DNA from: Falsiroseomonas sp046052145
GTDB lineage: Bacteria > Pseudomonadota > Alphaproteobacteria > Acetobacterales > Acetobacteraceae
Reading direction: 5' to 3'
Length of the DNA stretch: 64,000 nucleotides
NCBI GenBank assembly: GCA_046052145.1
Contig: JBJOMW010000005.1
Location: forward strand, 1 to 64,000
Shown: positions 15,953-22,281 of the stretch, piece by piece
Position numbering within the stretch: position 1 is the stretch's first letter
Layout of the letters: every line of letters starts with the position of its first letter
Program-made: the position numbers and the translations under genes
Notes under the pieces: generated by a model
Seen by the model: only the letters and a program-made list of their open reading frames with translations
Databases searched by the model: none
Told to the model about the DNA's origin: nothing

Positions 15953-16607
15953 TGGCTTGCCCCTTCTCGGTCGTGATCAGGGCGAGCTGCTTCTGCAGGT
16001 TCGATTCCAGATCAATCCGGATATTGAACTCTTTGGCTGCTTGGCTCAGCCTGCTCCACAGACGAAGCCTGTCAGCCGGTTCGAGGCGTTCGAAAGCGAT
16101 GTGGGCGTTGTTCGCCTGCCGCACATTCAAATTTGAACCGTCTTTGTGCTTGGCTAGGGCGACCTGCAGATCGCCGCCGGTCATGGTCGGCTTGATAACG
16201 CCGCCACGGACGAGATCTTCAAAGCGCGACGCATCGATACGAGCAAGCTCGTAAAGGGTTGTGTAGGCGCTCGGGAGTTGAGCCAGATAAGGCAGGAAAC
16301 GACCGTGGTTCGCAGCGATCTTCAGAAGCCGCGTACTCGTCGCGCTCTCTGGATCGACGCCGATGGCGTTAGCGAAGGTTTGGAACTGAACGCAATCCAG
16401 CTCCCGCTTAGCCTCTGCGTAAGTGACCGCGAGCTTGATGAAGGCTTCTGCGGTCCTATAGGCGTAGACCTGGTATCGCTTAATGAAATCCATCGTCTTG
16501 TTGTCGATCACCTCCACATTGGAAGTGGAGGGAAGTACAGAGAGCGATTGATTGCCATGCGCATTTTCGAACGAGGCAGTATCGGTGTGATTATGCACAA
16601 ATTCCAT
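15945..16607 (-). CDS. DUF3102-like hypothetical protein coupled to AAA+ ATPase
   Basis: 220 aa. The middle (AFIKLAVTYAEAKRELDCVQFQTFANAIGV, then LLKIAANHGRFLPYLAQLPSAYTTLYELARI) follows the pattern of DUF3102/plasmid-phage proteins: a helical segment, a short 'F..F' region and LPS.YTTLYELA. The C-terminus is helical (RLWSRLSQAAKEFNIRIDLES). GGAGACTGCAAAATG gives a good start. It overlaps the ATPase gene by 8 nt, so the proteins are probably made together and may interact. A dyad-containing module lies about 125 bp upstream. The family assignment is by pattern only. Confidence 0.65.
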   Translation of the reverse strand: MEFVHNHTDTASFENAHGNQSLSVLPSTSNVEVIDNKTMDFIKRYQVYAYRTAEAFIKLAVTYAEAKRELDCVQFQTFANAIGVDPESATSTRLLKIAANHGRFLPYLAQLPSAYTTLYELARIDASRFEDLVRGGVIKPTMTGGDLQVALAKHKDGSNLNVRQANNAHIAFERLEPADRLRLWSRLSQAAKEFNIRIDLESNLQKQLALITTEKGQANA

Positions 16608-16695
16608 TTTGCAGTCTCCGTCATTAGGGCGTGGCGTATTGCCAGCCTCGGGTTCAAGATCACCAAGAACACCGCGTTCTTGATGATCTAAATTT

Positions 16696-16760
16696 ACCCG
16701 ATTGCCCGTTTGACAGAGTGGGAGCGCATAATGGGACAGGACAGCGCGGTGGTCCTGTCA
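16696..16760 (-). promoter_or_regulatory. Regulatory module copy 1 (dyad plus possible leader ORF)
   Basis: On the minus strand a 9-bp dyad (16734-16760; arms TGACAGGAC / GTCCTGTCC, 9-nt spacer) is followed 4 nt later by TTATGCGCTCCC. The ATG opens an 11-residue frame (MRSHSVKRAIG, stop TAA). It begins 8 nt after the stop of the 276-aa gene and precedes the DUF3102/clamp-loader pair. The same arrangement occurs at 17806-17872, so both are probably bound by one regulator. Confidence 0.6.
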
Positions 16761-16767
16761 CATTTTG

Positions 16768-17598
16768 CTACTCGTATGCGCCAGGAAACCGACCCACTGC
16801 CGTGTTGGCTGCGATCTGGCGTGCTTTGCGGATGTAGCGGGAAACCTGGCGGCGATCGTCCCTCAGCGTCGCGCCCAGCTCAGAACCGCGCGCGCGCCGC
16901 CTCGTACCGCGCTCGTTGAGATATTCAACGAACCGGTTCATTGCGATCGGAATTTCAATGGGTTGGCGGTTCCAGCGGACCGTCTTGGTCGCGCCGTTAG
17001 CCAATTTGACGACCCGCCCCTTTCGGATGCGGTCGTTCCAAGCCTGAGCCCATTGGTGGTACTCGAGGGCTGTCAGCTCAAGCCGACGCCTCTCACCTGC
17101 CTCAAGGTTTTTGATCCAGAAGCGGTAGATGTTGAGCAGTAGGCGAACTTTATCGAGATTTTTCAGAAACCTAACCGATGGGTGGACAGGCTTGCCCTCA
17201 GCGCCGACGTGAAGCCGGAACTGCCCTTCGACCATGTTGTAGAGCCGCGCGCTGGCTTGGTGGCGGGCGAGAAGCTCCCTGACCTGGGCAACGGTGCGCC
17301 GAGGGTCCTGATACAGGGGCAGGCGCACCAGCAACTCGCGGTCTGACGGCGCAGGCGCCGCGCTCGGGTCGTATTCCCGCACGCCTATGTCGACAGCGAA
17401 GAGCTGCCGCCAGTGGCTGGACCACCACGCGTCGAAGCTCAGGCTCTCGACATCGCCCCAGGCTGCATAGAGCTGCCTATCGACCTGAATGTCAGGGTCT
17501 CGATACGCAAGCTTCAGGAATTCAAACCAAAGGCGATACGGCTCGACCTGCTGGACGGGAAGCAGACTGGCTTCGTCGCCCTTCCAACGCTTCGCCAT
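16768..17598 (-). CDS. Hypothetical island protein
   Basis: 276 aa, not recognised. Notable segments: an aromatic-rich N-terminal half (YRLWFEFLKLAY, SFDAWWSSHWRQLFAV), a basic middle, and a strongly basic C-terminus (RRARGSELGATLRDDRRQVSRYIRKARQI ending FPGAYE, split here by description only). The basic tail suggests nucleic-acid binding. It begins about 245 bp downstream of regulatory module copy 2, after a 40-aa gene on the same strand, and ends at module copy 1. Confidence 0.65.
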   Translation of the reverse strand: MAKRWKGDEASLLPVQQVEPYRLWFEFLKLAYRDPDIQVDRQLYAAWGDVESLSFDAWWSSHWRQLFAVDIGVREYDPSAAPAPSDRELLVRLPLYQDPRRTVAQVRELLARHQASARLYNMVEGQFRLHVGAEGKPVHPSVRFLKNLDKVRLLLNIYRFWIKNLEAGERRRLELTALEYHQWAQAWNDRIRKGRVVKLANGATKTVRWNRQPIEIPIAMNRFVEYLNERGTRRRARGSELGATLRDDRRQVSRYIRKARQIAANTAVGRFPGAYE

Positions 17599-17643
17599 AG
17601 ACCCCCCACCCCCGACATGGGGGTAAGGTTATGGCGACGGAGC

Positions 17644-17766
17644 TTATCGACGCCAGGGCTTACGAGGCGGCGCCACACGGATGCGCCCGCCTCGCGCGAG
17701 ATACTCGGCGATCAGCTCATTGGTCTCGGCGCGAAGTTCAAATTTGGACGTCGTTCTGGTGGTCAT
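17644..17766 (-). CDS. 40-aa basic small protein
   Basis: Short frame MTTRTTSKFELRAETNELIA, then EYLARGGRIRVAPPRKPWRR. AAGAAGGG sits 6 nt before ATG. The ARGGRIRVAPP pattern resembles small phage and plasmid proteins I have seen, but I cannot name a family. It lies between regulatory module copy 2 and the 276-aa gene on the same strand. Its SKFEL codons contain the motif GTCCAAATTTGAAC that recurs at 17874-17887. Confidence 0.5.
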   Translation of the reverse strand: MTTRTTSKFELRAETNELIAEYLARGGRIRVAPPRKPWRR

Positions 17767-17887
17767 CGTCAGCCCTTCTTGATGCTGTTTGCGATGACCC
17801 ACTTTTACCAGGACCGCCGTTGGCGAGCCGGGGAGCGCATAAGGTGACAGGACAATCCTGTAGTCCTGTCACAGTTCAAATTTGGAC
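17736..17887. repeat. GTTCAAATTTGGAC direct repeats
   Basis: The 14-mer GTTCAAATTTGGAC occurs at 17736-17749 and 17874-17887. A related ATTCAAATTTGAAC is at 16125-16138 inside the DUF3102-like gene. The copy at 17874 lies 1 nt from the dyad of module copy 2. Possibly a second regulator site or a duplicated coding fragment. Confidence 0.4.
17806..17872 (-). promoter_or_regulatory. Regulatory module copy 2 (dyad plus possible leader ORF)
   Basis: Perfect 10-bp arms GTGACAGGAC / GTCCTGTCAC with a 9-nt spacer (17844-17872), then TTATGCGCTCCC on the minus strand with an 11-residue frame (MRSPARQRRSW, stop TAA). Spacing and leader length equal copy 1. It precedes the 40-aa and 276-aa genes, just after the end of the 217-aa gene. 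Confidence 0.6.
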
Positions 17888-17922
17888 CAGCAAGTGAGCC
17901 GGTAGCCTTCATCCTCAAGTTG

Positions 17923-18576
17923 TCAATTCAGCCTGGGCGCGATTTGCTCAAGCATCCATGCGTAGCGCGCAGCCGCTTCGTCGAAATCTGTGTACTCCTC
18001 GCCGCCCGGCAGCAGTTCGTGTTTGCCAGCCGCGGAGACGAACGAGCGAAGCTCGGTAATCGGGATTGAGCGATCCAGAAGCCGAGACGGTCCCAAGACC
18101 TGGTAGCGTAAAGGCTCGTCCGGCGACGCGCTGAGCCGCAGCACCGAGAAATTACAGATCTCGCCTTTGAGCCGGTACGAGAGGTAGCGCAGGAAGGCGA
18201 CCTTTCCACCGACCTGCGCCCCACCGGTCTTGACCCTACCAGCACTCGTCGGCTGGCGGTGCGCCCGAAAGCCCCGGTAATCGCCAGACAGACGCTCGGC
18301 GGTCTGCACGGTGAGGTCGAGGGTCTGCGTAAGCTTCGTATGCAGCTGGAAGAGCAGCTCCGCTGCTTTCTTCGCCTGCTGGTTGGTCTCAGAGCTGCGC
18401 GTTGCGCGCGGACCTGCTGCCAAAGACCGCACTGGGCGACGGGCAGCCAGTTCGGCGCGGCACATATCGCATACGTGCTCGTCACCAAGGCGCTCTGCGT
18501 TCTGAAGAATGATCTTTAATTCTGGCGGGCTCTTTAGTTTGAGGTCCTCCGGCTTCCAGGGATTCTTCAACTTCAT
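17923..18576 (-). CDS. Hypothetical island protein with CxxC motif
   Basis: 217 aa, not recognised. ATG 18576 (MKLKNPWKPEDLKLKSPPEL) is preferred; the frame is open 22 codons further, but those residues are unlike a protein start. It contains CDMCRAEL near residue 36, a helical middle (NQQAKKAAELLFQLHTKLTQ) and a mixed C-terminal domain (VAFLRYLSYRLKGEICNFSV) ending WMLEQIAPRLN. It is the second gene of a minus-strand series and is followed by regulatory module copy 2. Confidence 0.6.
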   Translation of the reverse strand: MKLKNPWKPEDLKLKSPPELKIILQNAERLGDEHVCDMCRAELAARRPVRSLAAGPRATRSSETNQQAKKAAELLFQLHTKLTQTLDLTVQTAERLSGDYRGFRAHRQPTSAGRVKTGGAQVGGKVAFLRYLSYRLKGEICNFSVLRLSASPDEPLRYQVLGPSRLLDRSIPITELRSFVSAAGKHELLPGGEEYTDFDEAAARYAWMLEQIAPRLN

Positions 18577-18651
18577 CGGCGCCCGCCTCCGCTTTGCAGG
18601 TTCTGCCTGCTTGCGGAATCGGTAACACGCCGGTGGGGTCAATCAATAGGC

Positions 18652-18674
18652 GGGCTCTGATCGTCGCAGAGCCC
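18652..18674. terminator. Hairpin after the DUF6641-like gene
   Basis: GGGCTCTG / CAGAGCCC with a 7-nt loop, about 17 nt after the stop of the minus-strand gene at 18691. It has no strong T-run on the minus strand, so it is a moderate terminator candidate. Confidence 0.45.
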
Positions 18675-18690
18675 ACCGCCCTCGGCGCCC

Positions 18691-19104
18691 CTAGCCCTTA
18701 CCCTTCTTGCCGGCTGCGACCGCCTGGAGCTGCGCGTCGAGTTCGCCACGACCCACTGCTGCAACCAACGCCTCGATCAGCTGCGGCAGGTCGGCGGGTG
18801 AGGGGACAAGAATGCCGTTCTTGCTCTTGTCGAGCTCGACGCGGCGTACGCCTACCTTGAGCGTGAAGACCAAAGACCCGTCGCGCTGCTGCCGCCACCA
18901 GGGGCGAACAAGCACGCGGCGCTCTGTCAGTCGTCGCTCGCCATCGACCCTCACCCAACGCTGCTTGAGTCGAGTGTGTTGATCGTCGCTGATGCGCGCG
19001 AGCTGATCATGCAGGCGCGCGATCATACCTTCGCGGCGCCGAACGATTGGGTCAGGTCGCGCGCTGGCGACGGTGGTGAGCTTAAGCGTCTTGAGGAATG
19101 TCAT
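18691..19104 (-). CDS. Small basic protein, DUF6641-like
   Basis: 137 aa. It begins MTFLKTLKLTTVASARPDP and contains RREGMIARLHDQLARI, VLVRPWWRQQRDGS and FTLKVGVRRVEL, with a Lys-rich end (AAGKKGKG). The start MTFLKTLKLTTV with R.DP..RRE..I resembles a family of phage/plasmid-linked proteins I recall as DUF6641; this is from memory of pattern. It is the first gene of the minus-strand series. Its ribosome site AAGGAGA lies within an inverted repeat (19106-19115 / 19127-19136). Confidence 0.6.
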   Translation of the reverse strand: MTFLKTLKLTTVASARPDPIVRRREGMIARLHDQLARISDDQHTRLKQRWVRVDGERRLTERRVLVRPWWRQQRDGSLVFTLKVGVRRVELDKSKNGILVPSPADLPQLIEALVAAVGRGELDAQLQAVAAGKKGKG

Positions 19105-19105
19105 A

Positions 19106-19136
19106 ATCAGCGTCTCCTTCGTTATCAGACGCTGAT
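19106..19136. promoter_or_regulatory. Inverted repeat over the ribosome site of the 137-aa gene
   Basis: ATCAGCGTCT / AGACGCTGAT, 10-bp arms with an 11-nt spacer, directly before the ATG at 19104. The ribosome-binding sequence lies at the edge of one arm, so either an operator or an mRNA hairpin masking translation is possible. Confidence 0.45.
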
Positions 19137-19378
19137 CCAGTTATCGGGATGTTTCCGCGACCTACAGGGCGTTTTGGGCGGATTGCGCGGCGAAACATGA
19201 GAGCAAGTTGGCGCTGGACGTCATCGCCGTGCTACACGCTGCGTATGACGATCAACGCGCCGATGCCGAAGGCGTCTCAACGAGGCGATATCGGAACGAA
19301 AATGTATTCCGCTCGTTCACCGCGCGCGCGAGTCCGAGGAAATTCCATATATTACAATAGCTTGGGAATGTTTAGATT
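19137..19378. other. Right end of island without clear gene
   Basis: About 240 bp with no convincing start or ribosome site. A plus-strand frame begins at 19149 and runs into the leftover rpsI tail (ending FRFPKR), but its upstream part does not look like protein. A second frame with TTG near 19210 reads LALDVIAVLHAAYDDQRAD and may be a remnant. One TATTCCG box lies at 19305. Confidence 0.4.
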
Positions 19379-19385
19379 TCCCAAG
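19379..19385 (+). repeat. Putative attR core with leftover rpsI tail
   Basis: CCAAGCG followed by CTGA; read in the S9 frame, TTT CCC AAG CGC TGA gives Phe-Pro-Lys-Arg-stop, against Phe-Ser-Lys-Arg-stop in rpsI. This marks the displaced original 3' end of rpsI. Confidence 0.65.
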
Positions 19386-19439
19386 CGCTGACGCCCAGCG
19401 GACCGGGCGTCACGCCCGGCCGCATGGCTGGCTTATCGG

Positions 19440-19478
19440 GGGGGCGGGTCCGCAAGGATCCGCCCCTCTTGCTTTTTT
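19440..19478 (+). terminator. Terminator before argC, probably the original rpsI terminator
   Basis: GGGGCGGGTCC / GGATCCGCCCC with a GCAA loop (one G-T pair), followed by TCTTGCTTTTTT. A second small hairpin CCGGGCGTCACGCCCGG lies just before (19400-19416). No intact gene now reads into it from the left, which fits displacement by the island. Confidence 0.75.
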
Positions 19479-19520
19479 GCCCGCGAGACTCCCCTTTTCC
19501 CGGCGGAGAGGAACACGATC

Positions 19521-20483
19521 ATGGCCAAGGGCCCCATCCCGAGCGTCTTCATCGACGGCGAAGCCGGTACCACCGGCCTGCAGATCCGCGACCGCCTGCA
19601 GCGCTTCCCGGGCCTCGCGCTGCGCTCCATCGCGCCGGAGCTCCGCAAGGATGCCGACGCCAAGCGCGCCCTGATGGCGGAAGTGGACCTGGTCGTGCTC
19701 TGCCTGCCGGACGACGCCGCGAAGGAAGCGACCGCGATGGCGGCTTCCCTCGGCGACGCCGCGCCGAAGCTGCTCGACGCCTCCACCGCGCACCGCACCA
19801 ATCCCGACTGGGTCTATGGCTTCGCCGAGCTCTCGGCCGCGCAGGAAGCTGCCATCGCCGCGGCGCCCCGCGTCTCCAACCCCGGCTGCTATCCGACCGG
19901 CGCCGTCGCGCTGATCCGCCCGCTGGTCGAGGCCGGCATCCTGCCGAAGGACTATCCCGTCACGATCAACGCCGTCTCCGGCTATAGCGGCGGCGGCAAG
20001 GCGATGATCGCGGAGTTCGAGCCCGCGCGCACCGCGTCCCCCTTCTTCCTCTATGGCCTCGGCCTTGAGCATAAGCATGTGGCGGAGATGCAGACCTATG
20101 GCGGCCTGACGCGCCGCCCGCTCTTCGTACCCTCCGTCGGCGATTTCGCGCAGGGCATGCTGGTCAGCATCCCGCTGCACCTTGCCCTGCTGAATGGCGC
20201 GCCGTCGCCTGCCGCGCTCGAAGCCTGCCTGCGCGCGGCTTATGCGCGTTCCACCTGGGTCAGCGTCGCCGCGGCCGATCCCAAGGCGCGGCTTGCACCT
20301 GAGGAGCTGAACGGCTCCAACAAGCTGGAGCTGCGCGTCTTCGGGAACGAGAAGCACGGTCAGGCGGTGCTGGTCGCCAAGCTCGACAATCTCGGCAAGG
20401 GCGCCTCGGGCGCGGCCGTGCAGAATATCGGCCTGATGCTCGGCGTGGATGTCACCACCGCCCTGCCGCTCGCCGCGGAGTGA
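19521..20483 (+). CDS. argC: N-acetyl-gamma-glutamyl-phosphate reductase
   Basis: 320 aa, the short type of ArgC. It catalyses NADPH-dependent reduction of N-acetylglutamyl phosphate in arginine synthesis. N-terminal DGEAGTTGLQIRDRL is the nucleotide-binding turn; catalytic Cys123 lies in SNPGCYPTGAVAL, and GLGLEHKHVAEM holds the catalytic His region. GGAGAGG precedes ATG. In related genomes it adjoins rpsI; here the island lies between them, while the terminator upstream is retained. The carbonic-anhydrase-like gene starts 4 nt after its stop. Confidence 0.96.
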   Translation: MAKGPIPSVFIDGEAGTTGLQIRDRLQRFPGLALRSIAPELRKDADAKRALMAEVDLVVLCLPDDAAKEATAMAASLGDAAPKLLDASTAHRTNPDWVYGFAELSAAQEAAIAAAPRVSNPGCYPTGAVALIRPLVEAGILPKDYPVTINAVSGYSGGGKAMIAEFEPARTASPFFLYGLGLEHKHVAEMQTYGGLTRRPLFVPSVGDFAQGMLVSIPLHLALLNGAPSPAALEACLRAAYARSTWVSVAAADPKARLAPEELNGSNKLELRVFGNEKHGQAVLVAKLDNLGKGASGAAVQNIGLMLGVDVTTALPLAAE

Positions 20484-20487
20484 TCAC

Positions 20488-21018
20488 ATGACCCAGAACG
20501 TCCTCGGCTTCGAAGACAAGCAGCCCGCCATCCACCCGGAGGCCTGGATCGCCCCGACCGCCGTCGTCGTCGGCGATGTCGAGATCGGCGCCGAAACCTC
20601 GGTCTGGTATCACTGCGTGCTGCGCGGCGACACCAACATCATGCGCATCGGCGCGCGCACCAACATCCAGGACGGCTCGATCCTGCATCTGAATGCGGGC
20701 GCGGAGGCGCTCATCATCGGCGACGATGTGACCATCGGCCATGCCTGCATCGTGCATGCCTGCACGCTGAAGAACCGCGCCTTCGTCGGCATGGGCGCGA
20801 CCGTGCTCGACCGCGCGGTGATCGAGGAAGGCGGCATGCTGGGCGCCGGCGCCGTGCTGACGCCGGGCAAGGTGATCGGCCCGAACGAGCTCTGGCTCGG
20901 CAATCCGGCCAAGATGGTGCGCGTGATGTCGGCCGAGGAGCGCGCGCGCTTCGACCGCACGGCGGTGCATTATGTCGAACTGGCCAAGCGCCACCGCGCG
21001 AGCCTCGCCGCGCGCTGA
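20488..21018 (+). CDS. Gamma-carbonic-anhydrase-like hexapeptide-repeat protein
   Basis: 176 aa left-handed beta-helix protein (YrdA/PaaY/CaiE group). Hexapeptide repeats run from about residue 20 to 150 (IAPTAVVVGDVEIG, DGSILHLN, VTIGHACIVHACTLK). Putative metal-ligand histidines occur in DGSILHLN, IGHACIVHAC. ATG 20488 is 4 nt after the argC stop and lacks the extra residues of an upstream frame. It may hydrate CO2 or be an acyltransferase-like scaffold; carbonic anhydrase activity is inferred. Confidence 0.87.
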   Translation: MTQNVLGFEDKQPAIHPEAWIAPTAVVVGDVEIGAETSVWYHCVLRGDTNIMRIGARTNIQDGSILHLNAGAEALIIGDDVTIGHACIVHACTLKNRAFVGMGATVLDRAVIEEGGMLGAGAVLTPGKVIGPNELWLGNPAKMVRVMSAEERARFDRTAVHYVELAKRHRASLAAR

Positions 21019-21563
21019 TGCGACGCCGCGCGGTCCTGCTGGCGCTGCTGCTCGGAGGATGTGAGCGCATGACCATCGAGGAGGTCGCGCAGCTTCCCCC
21101 GAGCCTCGACCGCGGCGCGGGCGATCCCGCGCGCTTCGCTGCCGAGAGCGCCGCGCACGCCTTCCTCGACCGCGAGCAGGAGTTGGCCGGCAATCCCCGC
21201 CAGGCCGCCTTCGCCGCCGCGATGGTCGAGAATGCTGCGACCGCCTTCCAAAGCGCCGGCCGCTTTGCCGATGGCCCCTGGGTGACGCGGCTGCTGCGCG
21301 AAGGGCGCACGGCGCTGCGCCAGGCGATCGGGATCGACCTCTCCGCCACGCCGCAGGCCGCGCAGGATGCGCTGCTCGCCGCCGCTGCTGCCTTTGCGCG
21401 AAACGATGTTGCGGGTGCGGCGGCGGCCCTCGCCCCGGTTGCGGCGCGGAACGCCCGCCCCGCTGAGGCGCTGTCACGGATCGAAACACCGCCGCCGTTG
21501 CGCCGCGCCCTGCGCGCGCTACGTAACATGCTGGCCGGCCGGGATCCCGCGGCCGCCAGCTGA
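21018..21563 (+). CDS. Putative lipoprotein, paralogue 1 of 3
   Basis: 181 aa. The lipobox LLGGC (Cys15) ends a short hydrophobic signal (RRAVLLALLLGGC). The mature part is Ala-rich and helical: AAHAFLDREQELAGNPRQAAFAAA, GPWVTRLLREGRTALRQAIGI, TPQAAQDALLAAAAAFARND, AALAP. The same order of segments occurs in the proteins at 21681 and 23389, so the three are paralogues. It overlaps the preceding stop by one base (TGATG). Function unknown. Confidence 0.7.
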   Translation: MRRRAVLLALLLGGCERMTIEEVAQLPPSLDRGAGDPARFAAESAAHAFLDREQELAGNPRQAAFAAAMVENAATAFQSAGRFADGPWVTRLLREGRTALRQAIGIDLSATPQAAQDALLAAAAAFARNDVAGAAAALAPVAARNARPAEALSRIETPPPLRRALRALRNMLAGRDPAAAS

Positions 21564-21564
21564 C

Positions 21565-21667
21565 TAGAGCAATATGCGTTCAGATGGAAACATCTGAACG
21601 AATTTCTTGCTCTAAAATCAATAACTTCTAGAGCATGCTGCGTTCGTATGAACGCAGCATGCTCTAG
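21565..21667. repeat. Pair of AGAGCA palindromes
   Basis: First: AGAGCAA ... GTTCAGATG-GAAA-CATCTGAAC ... TTGCTCT (21565-21613). Second: a 40-nt perfect hairpin with 18-bp arms starting CTAGAGCATGCTGCGTTC and a GTAT loop (21628-21667). The sequence type CTAGAGCAtg..GCGTTC resembles dispersed intergenic palindromes of alphaproteobacteria. It fills the gap between lipoprotein paralogues 1 and 2. Confidence 0.8.
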
Positions 21668-21680
21668 ACCGGAGGCCCTG

Positions 21681-22256
21681 ATGGTTTGCCGCCGCGCCGC
21701 CCTTCTGCTGCTGCCCGCACTCGCCGCCTGCGGCACCGCGCCGCTGCGCCAGGACCCCGTGCAGCTGCCCGAGACAGCGCGCGACACCGGCATCACCGAT
21801 CCGACGCGCTCGGCGATCCTCTCGGCCTCCTTCGTCTTCGGCCAGCCTTCCTCCATCGCCGGCGATGCGGCGGCGGGGGCGGAGGCGTTGGCGCGGCTCG
21901 AATTCCTCGCGGTCGAACTCGATGTCGGCCCGCGCTGGATCGGGATGGACCCGCTCGTGTCGCTTGCCTTGGCGCAAGGCCGGGCGGAGGCGCGCGCGGC
22001 CTTCGGCTTCGATCCCACCGCGGCGCCGCAACGTGCGATGGATGCGCTCTACGGCGCCGCCGCGGCGCTGCGCACCGGCGACCGGCCGCGCGCCCTTCAG
22101 GCCCTCGCCCCGCTCACGGGGGCGGATCGCGCCGAGGCTGCGCTCACGCAGATGGCGAGCTTCCCCTATCTGCCGCGTGCCGCGCAGGCGCTGGCCCAGG
22201 CCCGCATCGGGATGCACCGGATGGACCGCGACGGCGCCCGCTCCTGGCCATTCTGA
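21681..22256 (+). CDS. Putative lipoprotein, paralogue 2 of 3
   Basis: 191 aa. Signal MVCRRAALLLLPALAAC gives Cys17 as lipidation site. The mature part aligns with its neighbours: GDAAAGAEALARLEFLAVEL, GPRWIGMDPLVSLALAQGRA, RAAFGFDPTAAPQRAMDALY, AAALRTGDRPRALQALAPL, then FPYLPRAAQALAQA. I start it at ATG 21681, since the upstream frame runs through the palindrome. Probably an outer-membrane or periplasmic helical lipoprotein; role unknown. Confidence 0.72.
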   Translation: MVCRRAALLLLPALAACGTAPLRQDPVQLPETARDTGITDPTRSAILSASFVFGQPSSIAGDAAAGAEALARLEFLAVELDVGPRWIGMDPLVSLALAQGRAEARAAFGFDPTAAPQRAMDALYGAAAALRTGDRPRALQALAPLTGADRAEAALTQMASFPYLPRAAQALAQARIGMHRMDRDGARSWPF

Positions 22257-22281
22257 CGCGGCGGCAGCCCGGCGCTGCCGG

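Larger units (their letters stand above)
9867..19385. mobile_element. Genomic island integrated in the 3' end of rpsI
   Basis: About 9.5 kb bounded by the 7-bp direct repeat CCAAGCG (9867-9873, 19379-19385). A tyrosine integrase gene lies just inside the left end. The interior has lower and uneven GC, genes of unknown function and a second (serine) recombinase. The right junction reads Phe-Pro-Lys-Arg-stop like a leftover S9 tail, followed by a terminator and argC, which normally adjoins rpsI in relatives. No conjugation or capsid genes are recognised, so it is an integrative island or satellite rather than a full ICE or prophage. The exact crossover point within the repeat is unknown. Confidence 0.85.

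Noticed and set aside
19149..19391. 80-codon frame ending in FRFPKR
   Set aside because: Its end matches the rpsI tail at the attachment site; the upstream part has no start signal or protein-like composition.
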